This document shows, one piece after another, positions 7,537 to 15,703 of a DNA stretch of 64,000 nt (the first letter of the stretch is position 1; each line of letters starts with the position of its first letter). The DNA lies in contig NZ_JAHLPV010000005.1 in the NCBI RefSeq assembly GCF_018918095.1, positions 1-64,000 on the forward strand, given 5' to 3'. Source of the stretch: Acetivibrio sp. MSJd-27 (lineage in GTDB: Bacteria; Bacillota; Clostridia; UMGS1840; HGM11507). The notes beneath the pieces are model-generated. The model saw only the letters and a program-made list of their open reading frames with translations, ran no database searches and was not told where the DNA came from. The translations under genes and the position numbers were made by a program.

Positions 7537-8100
7537 TGCTGAATAATCCTGAAATGCAGCTGCATAGCGGTATGCAAGTGTTTCAGAATTGTTCAGGCGC
7601 AAAGTTTTTTGCTTTTATTCCGGTTTTGTATACGATTGCAATAAAAAATAAATGATATGTCAGGGGAGAATTGGGAGAGCAGAAAGCACTGCGCAGTGTA
7701 CTATGCGCTATAATGCGGGCGAACACAGTTCGCCCCTACGGTAGATGGTAAACGGTATACGGTAAACAGTATTTTGTGGGTGCGGTTTGTTCTCTCGGCA
7801 GAACAGTCTAACTGTCAACTGTAAACTCGTTACTTATACGGGCGGATGATATCCGCCCCTACGATGGGAATGCTGGGAAATCTGGTGTAGGGAACGGTCT
7901 TGACCGTTCCGAAAACAGCAGTTCCGGGCTTGCTCCTGCTGTAAAGGATTGTGCATAGGTTGACAATCCCTCCACCGCTGAAGCGGTTCCCCTCCCTTTA
8001 CACAAGGGAGACTGGGGAGGACAGAGGGCAATGCACACTGCACGCTGTTCTATGTGCCGTAATGCGGGCGGAGCAAGCCCCGCCCCTACAGTAGACGAGA
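7537..8100. repeat. Tract of dispersed palindromic repeat units between nspC and the desulfurase gene
   Basis: No gene is seen. The stretch holds a 60-bp imperfect hairpin (CTGAATAATCCTGAAA...TTTCAGAATTGTTCAG, 7540-7595) and three related palindromes each followed by CTAC: GGGCGAA/TTCGCCC (7717-7735), GGGCGGAT/ATCCGCCC (7840-7858) and GGGCGG/CCGCCC (8066-8085). The first and third are preceded by similar text ending AATGCGGGCG. Further stems are GGAACGGT/ACCGTTCC (about 7891-7910), ACCGCTGAAGCGGT and CTCCCTTT/AAGGGAG. Relatives of the CTAC-tailed palindrome recur at 30548 and 38015. Confidence 0.7.
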
Positions 8101-8148
8101 GATGTCAAAGAGACAGTTTATTGACAACTCGGATAAACCAAAATTTTT

Positions 8149-8176
8149 AAAAGAGGAGCTGAAAAGCCCCTCTTTT
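8149..8176. terminator. Bidirectional terminator
   Basis: AAAAGAGGAGC and GCCCCTCTTTT (one mismatch, 6-nt loop) end 8 bases beyond the stop of the minus-strand desulfurase gene. T-runs exist in both directions. Confidence 0.7.
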
Positions 8177-8184
8177 GCTATTTT

Positions 8185-9321
8185 CTATATTTTTGTTTTG
8201 GACATCTTATGGATCGCTTCCAAAAATTTTTTTACCTCTTTTTCCTTGGTGAAGGCGGAAACAGAGACACGAACGGTTCCGGTCTTTTCTGTGCCGATGG
8301 TTTCGTGAGCCGGATAGGCGCAATGAAAACCGGAGCGGACAGCTATATGATAGTCATCGTTTAAAATGTTGGCGGCAACGCCGCTGTCCATTCCATTGAG
8401 ATTGATGCTTAAGGTGCCCGTCTGACGTTTGGAATCCACTGGGCCGTAGACCGTTACCTGTTCCATATTATAAAGCGTTTCTTTCATCAAATCCAACAGG
8501 AAATGTTCATAGGAAAGGATGTTTGAAACGCCTTCCTTCAGGACATATTCCACTCCTTTTGACAATCCGTAGAAGCCAGGCGTATTCAAGGTTCCGCTTT
8601 CCAATTTATCCGGCAGAAAATCAGGATTATTCAGAAGGGAGGACTCGCTGCCTGTGCCGCCCTCTATGATGGTTTTCAGATTTAAACCGGGACGAATATA
8701 AAGCCCGCCGGTTCCCTGAGGACCGTAAAGTCCTTTGTGACCGGGAAATCCCAGTAAATCAATCTGAAATTCATTTACATCTATGGGTAATACGCCGGCG
8801 CTCTGAGAAGCATCGACCATAAAAAGAATTCCATGCCGTTTGGCAATTTGGCCAATGGTGCAGATATCCTGGATACTTCCCGTTACATTGGAAGAATGGT
8901 TAACCACAATCAGCTTGGTTTCCGGTTTGATTTCCGCCTCGATCCAGGCGGGTTCCACAAATCCATAACAATCCGCCTTTACCCGTGTTACGGAAATTCC
9001 TGAAAGCGCGTGTAGCGGCCTTAAAACGGAGTTGTGCTCCATGGAAGTGGTAATGACGTGATCGCCTTCCGACAGGATTCCTTTGATACCGAAATTCAGG
9101 GCATAGGTCGCATTCGGAGTCAAAATAATGTCTTCAATATTTTCAATATGAAATAAATCGCCAAGAACTTTCCTTGCATTGTAAATACGCTCAGAAGATT
9201 TTAAAGAGCAGTTATGACCGCTTCTCCCAGGATTAGCGGAATTTTTCAATTCATTTTCAACAGCTTTTAAAACGCTTTTCGGTTTGTGACGCGTGGTCGC
9301 CGCATTATCCAGATAAATCAA
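8185..9321 (-). CDS. Cysteine desulfurase-family protein (class V aminotransferase fold), DUF3343-linked type
   Basis: PLP protein of 378 aa. MIYLDNAATTRHKP is the usual desulfurase start; the Schiff-base Lys is Lys196 in GFPGHKGLYGPQG; a Cys at 334 in RSGFHCAYPAH is where NifS/IscS proteins carry the persulfide Cys. It overlaps DUF3343 by 4 nt, a pairing typical of the subfamily often found near selenium-labile molybdenum hydroxylase genes (TIGR01977-like). It is not next to iscU or suf genes, so general Fe-S assembly is less likely. The sulfur or selenium acceptor is unknown. Confidence 0.85.
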   Translation of the reverse strand: MIYLDNAATTRHKPKSVLKAVENELKNSANPGRSGHNCSLKSSERIYNARKVLGDLFHIENIEDIILTPNATYALNFGIKGILSEGDHVITTSMEHNSVLRPLHALSGISVTRVKADCYGFVEPAWIEAEIKPETKLIVVNHSSNVTGSIQDICTIGQIAKRHGILFMVDASQSAGVLPIDVNEFQIDLLGFPGHKGLYGPQGTGGLYIRPGLNLKTIIEGGTGSESSLLNNPDFLPDKLESGTLNTPGFYGLSKGVEYVLKEGVSNILSYEHFLLDLMKETLYNMEQVTVYGPVDSKRQTGTLSINLNGMDSGVAANILNDDYHIAVRSGFHCAYPAHETIGTEKTGTVRVSVSAFTKEKEVKKFLEAIHKMSKTKI

Positions 9322-9575
9322 GAAATGCGATACTCCTGATAAGCATGGTTCGGCATCTCCCGGTAGATCGCTTTTATCGGGATATCAAACCGGTTTGCCG
9401 CTTCCATGACATCATTGAGTTTTTCTTCACGAAACCGCAGACAGTACGCACAGCCATTCATGGGAATCGAAGTGGGCGCATGCATCAGCGCCATAAAGCT
9501 GCCGTCATATTGAAAATGCTTTTTCAGCTTATTTGCCAGTGTAATGGATGAAAAAACTGCGATATAATAATTCAT
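9318..9575 (-). CDS. DUF3343 putative Se/S carrier-like protein
   Basis: An 85-aa protein; two cysteines at 42 and 45 in MNGCAYCLRF form a CxxC that could hold sulfur or selenium delivered by the desulfurase encoded immediately downstream (ATGA overlap). Family members have been proposed to be selenium or sulfur carriers, but the role is not proven. The ATG at 9575 has GAGGAGAA about 6 nt upstream on the minus strand. Confidence 0.8.
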   Translation of the reverse strand: MNYYIAVFSSITLANKLKKHFQYDGSFMALMHAPTSIPMNGCAYCLRFREEKLNDVMEAANRFDIPIKAIYREMPNHAYQEYRIS

Positions 9576-9691
9576 TTTCTTCTCCTCTTTGAAAAGCCGG
9601 CAAGCCGGCCCGCTGTTGTCAAACAGCTATGGTATTTACAGTTTAATATATGAAACGTACCTATATTCGGTGAATGAAAGCATTGTGAAAT

Positions 9692-9718
9692 GCGGTTTGG
9701 CAAAAATGAAAACCGCTT
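9692..9718 (-). terminator. Hairpin just downstream of the DUF4363 gene
   Basis: GCGGTTT and AAACCGC are separated by about 11 nt, shortly after the DUF4363 stop at 9728 on the minus strand. The trailing T-run is weak. The rest of 9576-9691 shows only a GCCGGC repeat and no gene. Confidence 0.45.
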
Positions 9719-9727
9719 CGTTATTCA

Positions 9728-10108
9728 TTAAAGGATCGTTTCCAGATTCAGCCTGTTTTTTTCGATGAGATGCCGGAAATATAACTTTAGTTTATAACTG
9801 GTCTGATAATAGTCTTCATATATATTTTTGATAAAGTAGGAATCTATTTCTGCAAACTGTTCCATAATGCTGTCGATTTCGTTGTGTTCGATGGAAATGG
9901 TCAGGATTTTTTCACTTTTCAGCCAGTCCTTTTTCAGCCGGGCGTATTCCTCTTTCGCCGCTTCATAATCGCCTAAATCCATAGAGCGGTCCATTTCCTC
10001 CACAACAGCAATGTATTTTTTCATCGTATCCTCCAAATATGCCTGATAACCTATGGCGAACCCTATCATCAAAAGCAGGATACAAAGGGTTATCACAATC
10101 ATTTTCAT
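9728..10108 (-). CDS. DUF4363 membrane-anchored protein
   Basis: A 126-aa protein with one N-terminal membrane segment (about residues 4-22) followed by a soluble helical domain rich in charged residues. It overlaps the upstream DUF421 gene by 4 nt. DUF421-DUF4363 pairs are common in Clostridia, so the two proteins probably work together in the membrane; their function is not established. Confidence 0.8.
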   Translation of the reverse strand: MKMIVITLCILLLMIGFAIGYQAYLEDTMKKYIAVVEEMDRSMDLGDYEAAKEEYARLKKDWLKSEKILTISIEHNEIDSIMEQFAEIDSYFIKNIYEDYYQTSYKLKLYFRHLIEKNRLNLETIL

Positions 10109-10788
10109 TTTTGTTTCTTCTCCTTCAGCTGTGTGAACATTACTTTCTTGTCATTTGCGCATAATAACAATATGTCCTTCTTATTTGTAATATGCAATTT
10201 TTTTAGTTCGCCGTTAAGCCAGTCTTCCGTGCGGTTAATCCGTTTGAGATTATCCTTGTAGATTTCACCTTTTACAACAATAGGGAAGGGCATCTGATCA
10301 TCCTGAATGGGAAGAGATAAATCCTCCACAGTAGGAGTGGATGCGGATTTTTTTAAAACAAAGCTGACCTGTCCGTTTGTCTCCATAATGGCATATTGAA
10401 TATCGGAAATATTGGTGATACCGTTCATTCGCATTTCTTCTAACAGATCATCCGTGGTAAAGCGCAGATCTTTCAGGGCAGACTGCTGCAGGACACCGTG
10501 CTCCACCAGGATACTAGGTTTCCCTGAAATATATTTGCGGACTTTGACGTTTTTTAAAATGAGCCAGGATATCAGCACTTCACAGCATACCAGAATTAAT
10601 ACAGGTACAATACCATTTACAAGGGGAATATCTTTTGACTCCATCGGAATGGAGGCTAATTCAGAAATCATGATAGCTACAGCCAGTTCGGAAGGTTCCA
10701 GCTGGCCAATCTGTTTCTTTCCCATAAAACGCAGCGAAAACACAACAAGAAGATAAAGAATGACAGTTCTCACAACGATTGCAAGCAT
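10105..10788 (-). CDS. DUF421 (YetF/YrbG-like) membrane protein
   Basis: A 227-aa protein with about three N-terminal membrane helices (residues 1-85) and a C-terminal cytoplasmic domain. RFMGKKQIGQLEPSELAVAIMIS and the later DDLLEEMRMNGI are typical of DUF421. The ATG at 10788 lies 6 nt after GAGAGGAG. First gene of a two-gene unit with DUF4363. In Bacillus, relatives are spore-membrane or stress proteins of unclear role; no substrate can be inferred. Confidence 0.88.
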   Translation of the reverse strand: MLAIVVRTVILYLLVVFSLRFMGKKQIGQLEPSELAVAIMISELASIPMESKDIPLVNGIVPVLILVCCEVLISWLILKNVKVRKYISGKPSILVEHGVLQQSALKDLRFTTDDLLEEMRMNGITNISDIQYAIMETNGQVSFVLKKSASTPTVEDLSLPIQDDQMPFPIVVKGEIYKDNLKRINRTEDWLNGELKKLHITNKKDILLLCANDKKVMFTQLKEKKQK

Positions 10789-10848
10789 AGAAATCTCCTC
10801 TCTGTGGAAAAATATAAGAAATATATAAGAATTTCTTCATAAAAAGCA

Positions 10849-10876
10849 AGCGGTATCAGCTGTTTGTGTTACCGCT
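10849..10876 (-). terminator. Hairpin followed by T-run upstream of the DUF421 gene
   Basis: AGCGGT and ACCGCT are 16 nt apart, and on the minus strand a TTTTT run follows. It lies 60 nt before the DUF421 start, so it could act as an attenuator of that unit; no upstream gene on this strand explains it. Confidence 0.4.
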
Positions 10877-10956
10877 GTTTCTATTTATAGTATTATGGAT
10901 TGTTTTCGGTTCAAAAATTCACTTTGTGAATATTCTGTGATCTTTCTGCACAAAGC

Positions 10957-10986
10957 TTTGCTTTTCCGAAAAAAATCATGTATAAT
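10957..10986 (+). promoter_or_regulatory. Probable SigA promoter of the SLH protein gene
   Basis: TTTGCT (10957-10962), 18-nt spacer, TATAAT (10981-10986). About 85 nt separate it from the TTG start at 11073. Confidence 0.5.
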
Positions 10987-11072
10987 AAAAATATCCGGTT
11001 AAAAATGGAATTCGTTCGGCGCAGATTACAATATGTTATTTAGAGAATGCAAGAGAGAGGGGATGTATACCT

Positions 11073-12113
11073 TTGCTGAAAAAGTGGACAGCCTTTTTGG
11101 TGACAGTTGTCTTGGTGGCGGGAACGATTTTTGTTTCGGCAGAGGATGAAAACTCGACTTATTCGGCTCTTGTTTTTATCGATGATCCTTTTGTCAGCAG
11201 ATTAATGGAATATGAAGGTATGACTGCCGGGCAAGTGGAGTCTTTCATGGATGACATAGATGATTTTATAGCGAGTTTTAAAGAAAATATCTATGAATCG
11301 GACGCAGATACCATTTTTATCACAATTTTGTTACAGGTCATGCAACGCGAAGAACATCTTCCTGTTATGGTTGCTTTTGACGCAATGTTTCCGGAAGAAA
11401 TTGCATATATGCTGCAATACCGTAAGGTTCCAGAGGTTATGGGGAATTTTATGGACGTCGCCATGAGAAGAAAAATTATCATAGAGGTGGGACCAGCAAG
11501 AACAGAAGAGCCGCAGGAACCAGAACCGACTCCTACAACACAGCCGGAGGAGGAGAAATCAAAGTATTTTGACGATATGGCAGATTATAAGTACGCAGTG
11601 AAAGCTGTGGATGCAATGGCTCAGAGGGGAATGATAAGAGGTACCCAGGAGCGCTGCTTTTCACCGGGAGCCAATATTACGAGAGAGGAATTCACAAAAT
11701 TAGTGGTTTCAGTACTTTTGGAAACAAATGATGTTTATACAAAGGAATATTTCAAGGATCCTTCCGGGGCATGGTATGAGCCTTACATAGCTGCCGGAGA
11801 ATTTTATGGATTGTCTTTTGGCTACTATGAATGGCCCTATGAACTGGAAAAGCCGATCACGAGAGAAGAGATGGTGACGGTTGCATACCGCGCCGTGCGG
11901 AGGGTGGGACTGCAGCTTCCGGACATAAAGTATCCCACTCATTTCGATGATATGTATCAGATTAAATATTATGCGGTGGAACCAATCAATGAATTGCAAA
12001 AGGCGAATATCATCAGCGGAGTGGGGAATAATAAATTTGAACCAGCCGGGGAAACAAACCGTGCAGACGCAGCTTTGCTTCTGTATAAACTATTGTTGCT
12101 GAAAGAGAACTAG
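11073..12113 (+). CDS. Secreted S-layer-homology (SLH) domain protein
   Basis: A 346-aa protein with a signal peptide (residues 1-23, ending FVSA), an unrecognised N-terminal domain of about 120 residues, a Pro/Glu-rich linker (PEPTPTTQPEEE) and three SLH-like units toward the C-terminus (starting near residues 165, 225 and 285; for example ITREEFTKLVV and ITREEMVTVAYR). SLH units tether proteins to pyruvylated secondary cell wall polymer. The start is TTG 11073 after GAGAGGGG; the nearby ATG at 11061 is out of frame. The function of the N-terminal domain is unknown. Confidence 0.85.
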   Translation: MLKKWTAFLVTVVLVAGTIFVSAEDENSTYSALVFIDDPFVSRLMEYEGMTAGQVESFMDDIDDFIASFKENIYESDADTIFITILLQVMQREEHLPVMVAFDAMFPEEIAYMLQYRKVPEVMGNFMDVAMRRKIIIEVGPARTEEPQEPEPTPTTQPEEEKSKYFDDMADYKYAVKAVDAMAQRGMIRGTQERCFSPGANITREEFTKLVVSVLLETNDVYTKEYFKDPSGAWYEPYIAAGEFYGLSFGYYEWPYELEKPITREEMVTVAYRAVRRVGLQLPDIKYPTHFDDMYQIKYYAVEPINELQKANIISGVGNNKFEPAGETNRADAALLLYKLLLLKEN

Positions 12114-12147
12114 ATCTTGGAAAGTTCTGAAATCACACCGAAAAGCA

Positions 12148-12176
12148 TTGCAATTTATCATTTGAAATGCTATAAT
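12148..12176 (+). promoter_or_regulatory. Promoter of the 6S RNA
   Basis: TTGCAA (12148-12153), a 17-nt spacer and a perfect TATAAT (12171-12176). Transcription would start near 12183, just before the closing stem of the RNA. Confidence 0.75.
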
Positions 12177-12182
12177 AAATAA

Positions 12183-12431
12183 CAGAAAACAACAAAAAAT
12201 CCTGCCGTTCACGTGAGTAAGCGCGTTATATAAACCAACATTTTTAATAAGGGAGTCCGTTCTCTGACCTGCGGCTTGCATGCCCCCCGGTTTTATTGCC
12301 GGCTTTAGGGGACCGATAAGCAGTCAGGAGGACACCCACCTGCTTAGGCAGGTTTGTATAAGGCTTATAACGGCTCGGCGGGGATATACATAATGAGATA
12401 AGAATGTTAGGTTCACACCTAGCATTTTTTT
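12183..12431 (+). ncRNA. ssrS: 6S RNA
   Basis: Regulator that binds RNA polymerase holoenzyme by mimicking an open promoter. The two ends pair over a long closing stem: CCTGCCG (12201-12207) with CGGCGGG (12376-12382), GAG with CTC, and GTTATA with TATAAC. The interior contains the large asymmetric bulge region and small GC stems near 12280-12310. A clean promoter stands just upstream and an intrinsic terminator at 12405-12431. tcdA lies downstream, and in Bacillus one 6S gene is also next to the tcdA homologue, which supports the call. The processed 3' end is probably near 12390. Confidence 0.75.
12405..12431 (+). terminator. Terminator of the 6S RNA
   Basis: TGTTAGGT (12405-12412) pairs with ACCTAGCA (12417-12424), tetraloop, followed by seven T (12425-12431). 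From here to 12661 I see no gene; only a short GGGA/TCCC hairpin near 12511-12535 is visible. Confidence 0.8.
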
Positions 12432-12661
12432 GTGAAGAAGTTTCAATAAAGCAGGGTGATTTCTTTGGGGGATGAAATCTTGATGAAAATATCCTCCGCT
12501 TACATGAACGGTGGGATTTCTGCAGCGAGTATCCCTGTTTTTTATCAGCAGGAAGGCATTTTGCAGTAAAGCGATGACCAACAGATCAGAGACCCTGGTT
12601 GTAGAGAAATCATTTTCACATAAAAGAAATTCGGCAAAAAGATGGAAACGGAGAGATGAAA

Positions 12662-13381
12662 ATGGTAGAGTTTTTGAATCGCACAAAGATGCTTTTGGGA
12701 GAAACGGCGGTGGATAGATGTACAAAAGCTTCTGTAGCTGTGTTCGGCTTAGGCGGCGTAGGCAGCTTTACAGCGGAGGCACTGGCGAGGAGCGGAGTTG
12801 GCAAGCTGACTCTGATTGACAATGATGTGGTGACAAAAAGCAACATCAACCGCCAGCTGATTGCCCTGCAAAGTACAGTGGGGAAACGGAAAACGGATTT
12901 GATGAGGCGGAGAATTGCAGATATCAATCCAGACGCAGAAGTAGTGTGCCATTCGGTGTTTTTTTGTGAAGAAACAAAGAACGAAATTTTTTCACAGTCT
13001 TTGGGTCATTTTGACTATATTGTGGATGCTATCGATACCGTTTCCTCCAAGCTGCTGCTGATACAAACCGCAAAGAATGAAAACATTCCAATCATCTCCT
13101 CTATGGGGGCGGCAAATAAGCTGGATCCAACCCGATTTCGGGTGACAGATATCTATAAAACCGCTATGGATCCGCTTGCTAAGGTAATGCGAAGGGAACT
13201 GAAAAAACTTGGTATTCCAAAGCTTAAGGTAGTTTGCTCGGACGAACCGCCGCTCACGCCGGTTTTGGACTTGGGGGAGACGAAAAACAATCGTCCTGCG
13301 CCGGCCAGCGTTGCTTGGGTTCCCTCGGTAGCCGGTCTGATTCTGGCGGGAGAAGTGATAAAGGATTTGATGAAAAAATGA
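12662..13381 (+). CDS. tcdA: tRNA threonylcarbamoyladenosine dehydratase
   Basis: E1-like ATP-dependent enzyme of 239 aa that cyclises t6A37 of tRNA to ct6A. The nucleotide-binding FGLGGVGSFTAEALARSGVGKL, the adenylation-site DNDVV...NINRQL and VDAIDTVSSKLLL are typical of TcdA/CsdL rather than of ThiF or MoeB. It lacks the zinc-binding CxxC pairs of those relatives. GGAGAG lies 6 nt before ATG 12662; the earlier in-frame ATG at 12656 overlaps the ribosome binding site. It overlaps the next gene by 4 nt. Confidence 0.88.
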   Translation: MVEFLNRTKMLLGETAVDRCTKASVAVFGLGGVGSFTAEALARSGVGKLTLIDNDVVTKSNINRQLIALQSTVGKRKTDLMRRRIADINPDAEVVCHSVFFCEETKNEIFSQSLGHFDYIVDAIDTVSSKLLLIQTAKNENIPIISSMGAANKLDPTRFRVTDIYKTAMDPLAKVMRRELKKLGIPKLKVVCSDEPPLTPVLDLGETKNNRPAPASVAWVPSVAGLILAGEVIKDLMKK

Positions 13382-13896
13382 AAAAGCTGATCCTGATAAA
13401 CGGGACAATGGGGGTTGGAAAGAGCACTGTGAGCAAAGAACTGATGAAGCGGCTTCAGCCGTCGGTTTATCTGGACGGGGATTGGTGCTGGAATATGAAT
13501 CCCTTTGTGGTCAATGAAGAGAACAAACAGATGGTTTTGCGGAATATCGGTTTTCTGCTGCGGTCTTATTTGGAGAATTCTAGTTATGAATATGTCATCT
13601 TTTGCTGGGTCATGCATCAAGAGCAAATTGTAAAGCAGATACTGGAACAAATGAAAGGTCTGCTTTTCCAGCCTGTTCTGTTTACGCTGACCTGTTCGCA
13701 AGATACCCTCAGGGACCGCTTGACAAGCAGGATGCAAGCGGAAGGAAAAACAGATATTCCACGGAAAGTGGAGGAAAGCGTCAATCGACTAAAGCTATAT
13801 GAGAAAATGGACAGCACCAAAATAGATGTGACGGATATTACCCCTTTGCAGGCTGCGGAGAGAATAGCGAACCGGATTTTTATCGTCGAATCATGA
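13378..13896 (+). CDS. P-loop nucleotide kinase / ATPase of the AAA_18-like type
   Basis: A 172-aa protein with a Walker A motif GTMGVGKST near residues 9-17, a DGDWCWNMNP segment reminiscent of small-molecule kinases, and a lid-like RLTSRMQAEGK stretch. Such proteins are usually annotated as AAA-family ATPase or shikimate/cytidylate kinase-like; the substrate cannot be assigned. Its ATG overlaps the tcdA stop (ATGA), so it is translated from the same mRNA. Confidence 0.7.
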   Translation: MKKLILINGTMGVGKSTVSKELMKRLQPSVYLDGDWCWNMNPFVVNEENKQMVLRNIGFLLRSYLENSSYEYVIFCWVMHQEQIVKQILEQMKGLLFQPVLFTLTCSQDTLRDRLTSRMQAEGKTDIPRKVEESVNRLKLYEKMDSTKIDVTDITPLQAAERIANRIFIVES

Positions 13897-13953
13897 TATA
13901 ATAGTCGAAAGGGATCCAATAAGATTATAAAATAATAAAAAGGAAATTTAGGG

Positions 13954-14706
13954 ATGAATCATACCGAAAAATTTACGGGAAAAGCGGAAATTTACCAAAA
14001 ATTCCGACCTGCTTATCCATTGGCTTATATTCGGTATCTGACCGGAAAAATTCCGGTGAATGGCGTCGTCGCGGATGTAGGAGCGGGCACAGGGATTCTG
14101 AGCAAAGCGTTGCTGAAAGAAGGGTGCGCCGTGTACTGTGTGGAGCCGAATGCGGATATGAGAAAAATAGCGGCTGAAACGCTTGCGGGAGATTTCTGGA
14201 TTATCAATGCCGCGGCGGAGCAGACAACTTTGCCGGAAGACAGCGTGGATTTGGTGACCGCCGCACAGGCGTTTCATTGGTTTGACGCGAAGGCTTTCCG
14301 CAGAGAATGCGGCAGAATCTTAAGACCGGGAGGGATTGTCTCCCTTGTCTGGAATACAAGGCGGGACAGCGCGCTTGAACGTGCAGCGGCGGAGGCTGCC
14401 AAGCAATATTGCCCTGCTTATCAGGGGGCAAGCGGGGGCATCCGTTTTGTGGGGGAGAGCTTTGGAACATTTTTTGAAGACGGAGTATATGAACACTGCG
14501 AATTTGACAATTCCTACTCCGCCGACAGGGAAACCTTCATCGGAAGGATTCTCTCCTCCTCCTATTCTCTGAAGCCGGAGGATACCGAATATGAGGCCTG
14601 GCTTGCCTCGCTTCACCGGATATTCGACCGTTTTTGTGAGAGAGATAGGGTAGCTGTTTCTATCGTGACACAGAGTTATACCGGAAAGGTATCAAGTGAA
14701 TATTAA
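13954..14706 (+). CDS. Class I SAM-dependent methyltransferase
   Basis: A 250-aa protein with SAM-binding motif I VADVGAGTGILSKALL (about residues 38-53), an acidic VEPNADM for the ribose hydroxyls and VTAAQAFHWFD after motif II, typical of the UbiE/TAM-like small-molecule methyltransferases. The substrate is unknown. AAGGAAATTTAGGG precedes the ATG. It stands alone between tcdA-kinase and a convergent phosphotransferase gene. Confidence 0.75.
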   Translation: MNHTEKFTGKAEIYQKFRPAYPLAYIRYLTGKIPVNGVVADVGAGTGILSKALLKEGCAVYCVEPNADMRKIAAETLAGDFWIINAAAEQTTLPEDSVDLVTAAQAFHWFDAKAFRRECGRILRPGGIVSLVWNTRRDSALERAAAEAAKQYCPAYQGASGGIRFVGESFGTFFEDGVYEHCEFDNSYSADRETFIGRILSSSYSLKPEDTEYEAWLASLHRIFDRFCERDRVAVSIVTQSYTGKVSSEY

Positions 14707-14712
14707 TTTGCG

Positions 14713-15606
14713 TTAGCGATCCCTTTCGATTCCTTGATTTTTGAAGTACCAAACAGGGACAGAATTCTGCATATTGTCGTACCAACGAAGCACATCCCTG
14801 GCTTGGTTAAGCATTGTATTTATTTCTCCCTTACCAAAAGGGATCGCCCATGGAATAGAGGAAAGCATATTGGTGCTGATGTAAAGAGCAAGTAACTTCC
14901 AAAACTCGCTTGGCACCCTGCTGTCAAAATAACCGTTGACGATACCTGAGGCAAACAGCGGAGAGGTCTGTGCACACCATACAATACGGTTAAATTCTTC
15001 CCATGGATCCCCAAAATCATAACGATCAAAATCAATAATTACAATTTTTCCATTTTCAATCATCATATTGCCGATGTGGTAATCTCCGTGCTGAAAGGTC
15101 TGCGGTCTGTTTGCAAGCAAATGGCGGTTTTCTTCTATGTAAGCAATAAAATTTTCTGCTCCATCAAATTTTATGGGGCATTCATGATACATTTTAATTT
15201 TACGATCGATCTTTGCCTGAAAGCGAGCTTCCCAATCGGGCAGTGCTTCAGGGGCGGGAAGAGAATGAATTGTTTTAAGGATTCTGCCCGCCTCGAGACC
15301 ATAAGCATACTGTTCTGTATCAGAAAGATAAGGTATAATATCTTCGGCATTCTTCCCATTCACCCATGTTTGAATACTATAAACACCGTCATCACACTTT
15401 CCGAACGCCACGGGCTTACACATTGGAACTCCAAGGAAAGCTGCTTTCTGCTGCATATGGAACATTTCCTGCCGCTTTGCGCTTTTTTCTGCGGGTGTAA
15501 CTCTCAAAAGATATTTTGTACCATCGGGAGTTGTTACACAGTACTTTTTATCACAGGACCATCCCCTGTTGATTGGTTCCTTTGAAATAAAGTTTAATTG
15601 TGGCAT
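14713..15606 (-). CDS. Aminoglycoside phosphotransferase-family (APH) kinase
   Basis: A 297-aa protein kinase-like enzyme. The catalytic loop HGDYHIGNMM (about residues 173-182) and the metal-binding IIDFDRYDFGDPW (194-206) are intact. Relatives phosphorylate aminoglycosides, choline, homoserine or other small molecules, and most chromosomal copies in Firmicutes are not resistance genes; no specific substrate can be given. It converges on the methyltransferase gene. Confidence 0.75.
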   Translation of the reverse strand: MPQLNFISKEPINRGWSCDKKYCVTTPDGTKYLLRVTPAEKSAKRQEMFHMQQKAAFLGVPMCKPVAFGKCDDGVYSIQTWVNGKNAEDIIPYLSDTEQYAYGLEAGRILKTIHSLPAPEALPDWEARFQAKIDRKIKMYHECPIKFDGAENFIAYIEENRHLLANRPQTFQHGDYHIGNMMIENGKIVIIDFDRYDFGDPWEEFNRIVWCAQTSPLFASGIVNGYFDSRVPSEFWKLLALYISTNMLSSIPWAIPFGKGEINTMLNQARDVLRWYDNMQNSVPVWYFKNQGIERDR

Positions 15607-15703
15607 TTATTTTCTCCTAAATAATATGGATGGAAAGCGAAAATTTCTTCACATTTCTTGTTTTCTTAAATGAACAGCTCATTTATTTATCTCCAGTTTC
15701 ATC

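Noticed and set aside
7537-8100. CRISPR-like repeat array
   Set aside because: The palindromes differ in sequence, spacing is irregular and there are no cas genes.
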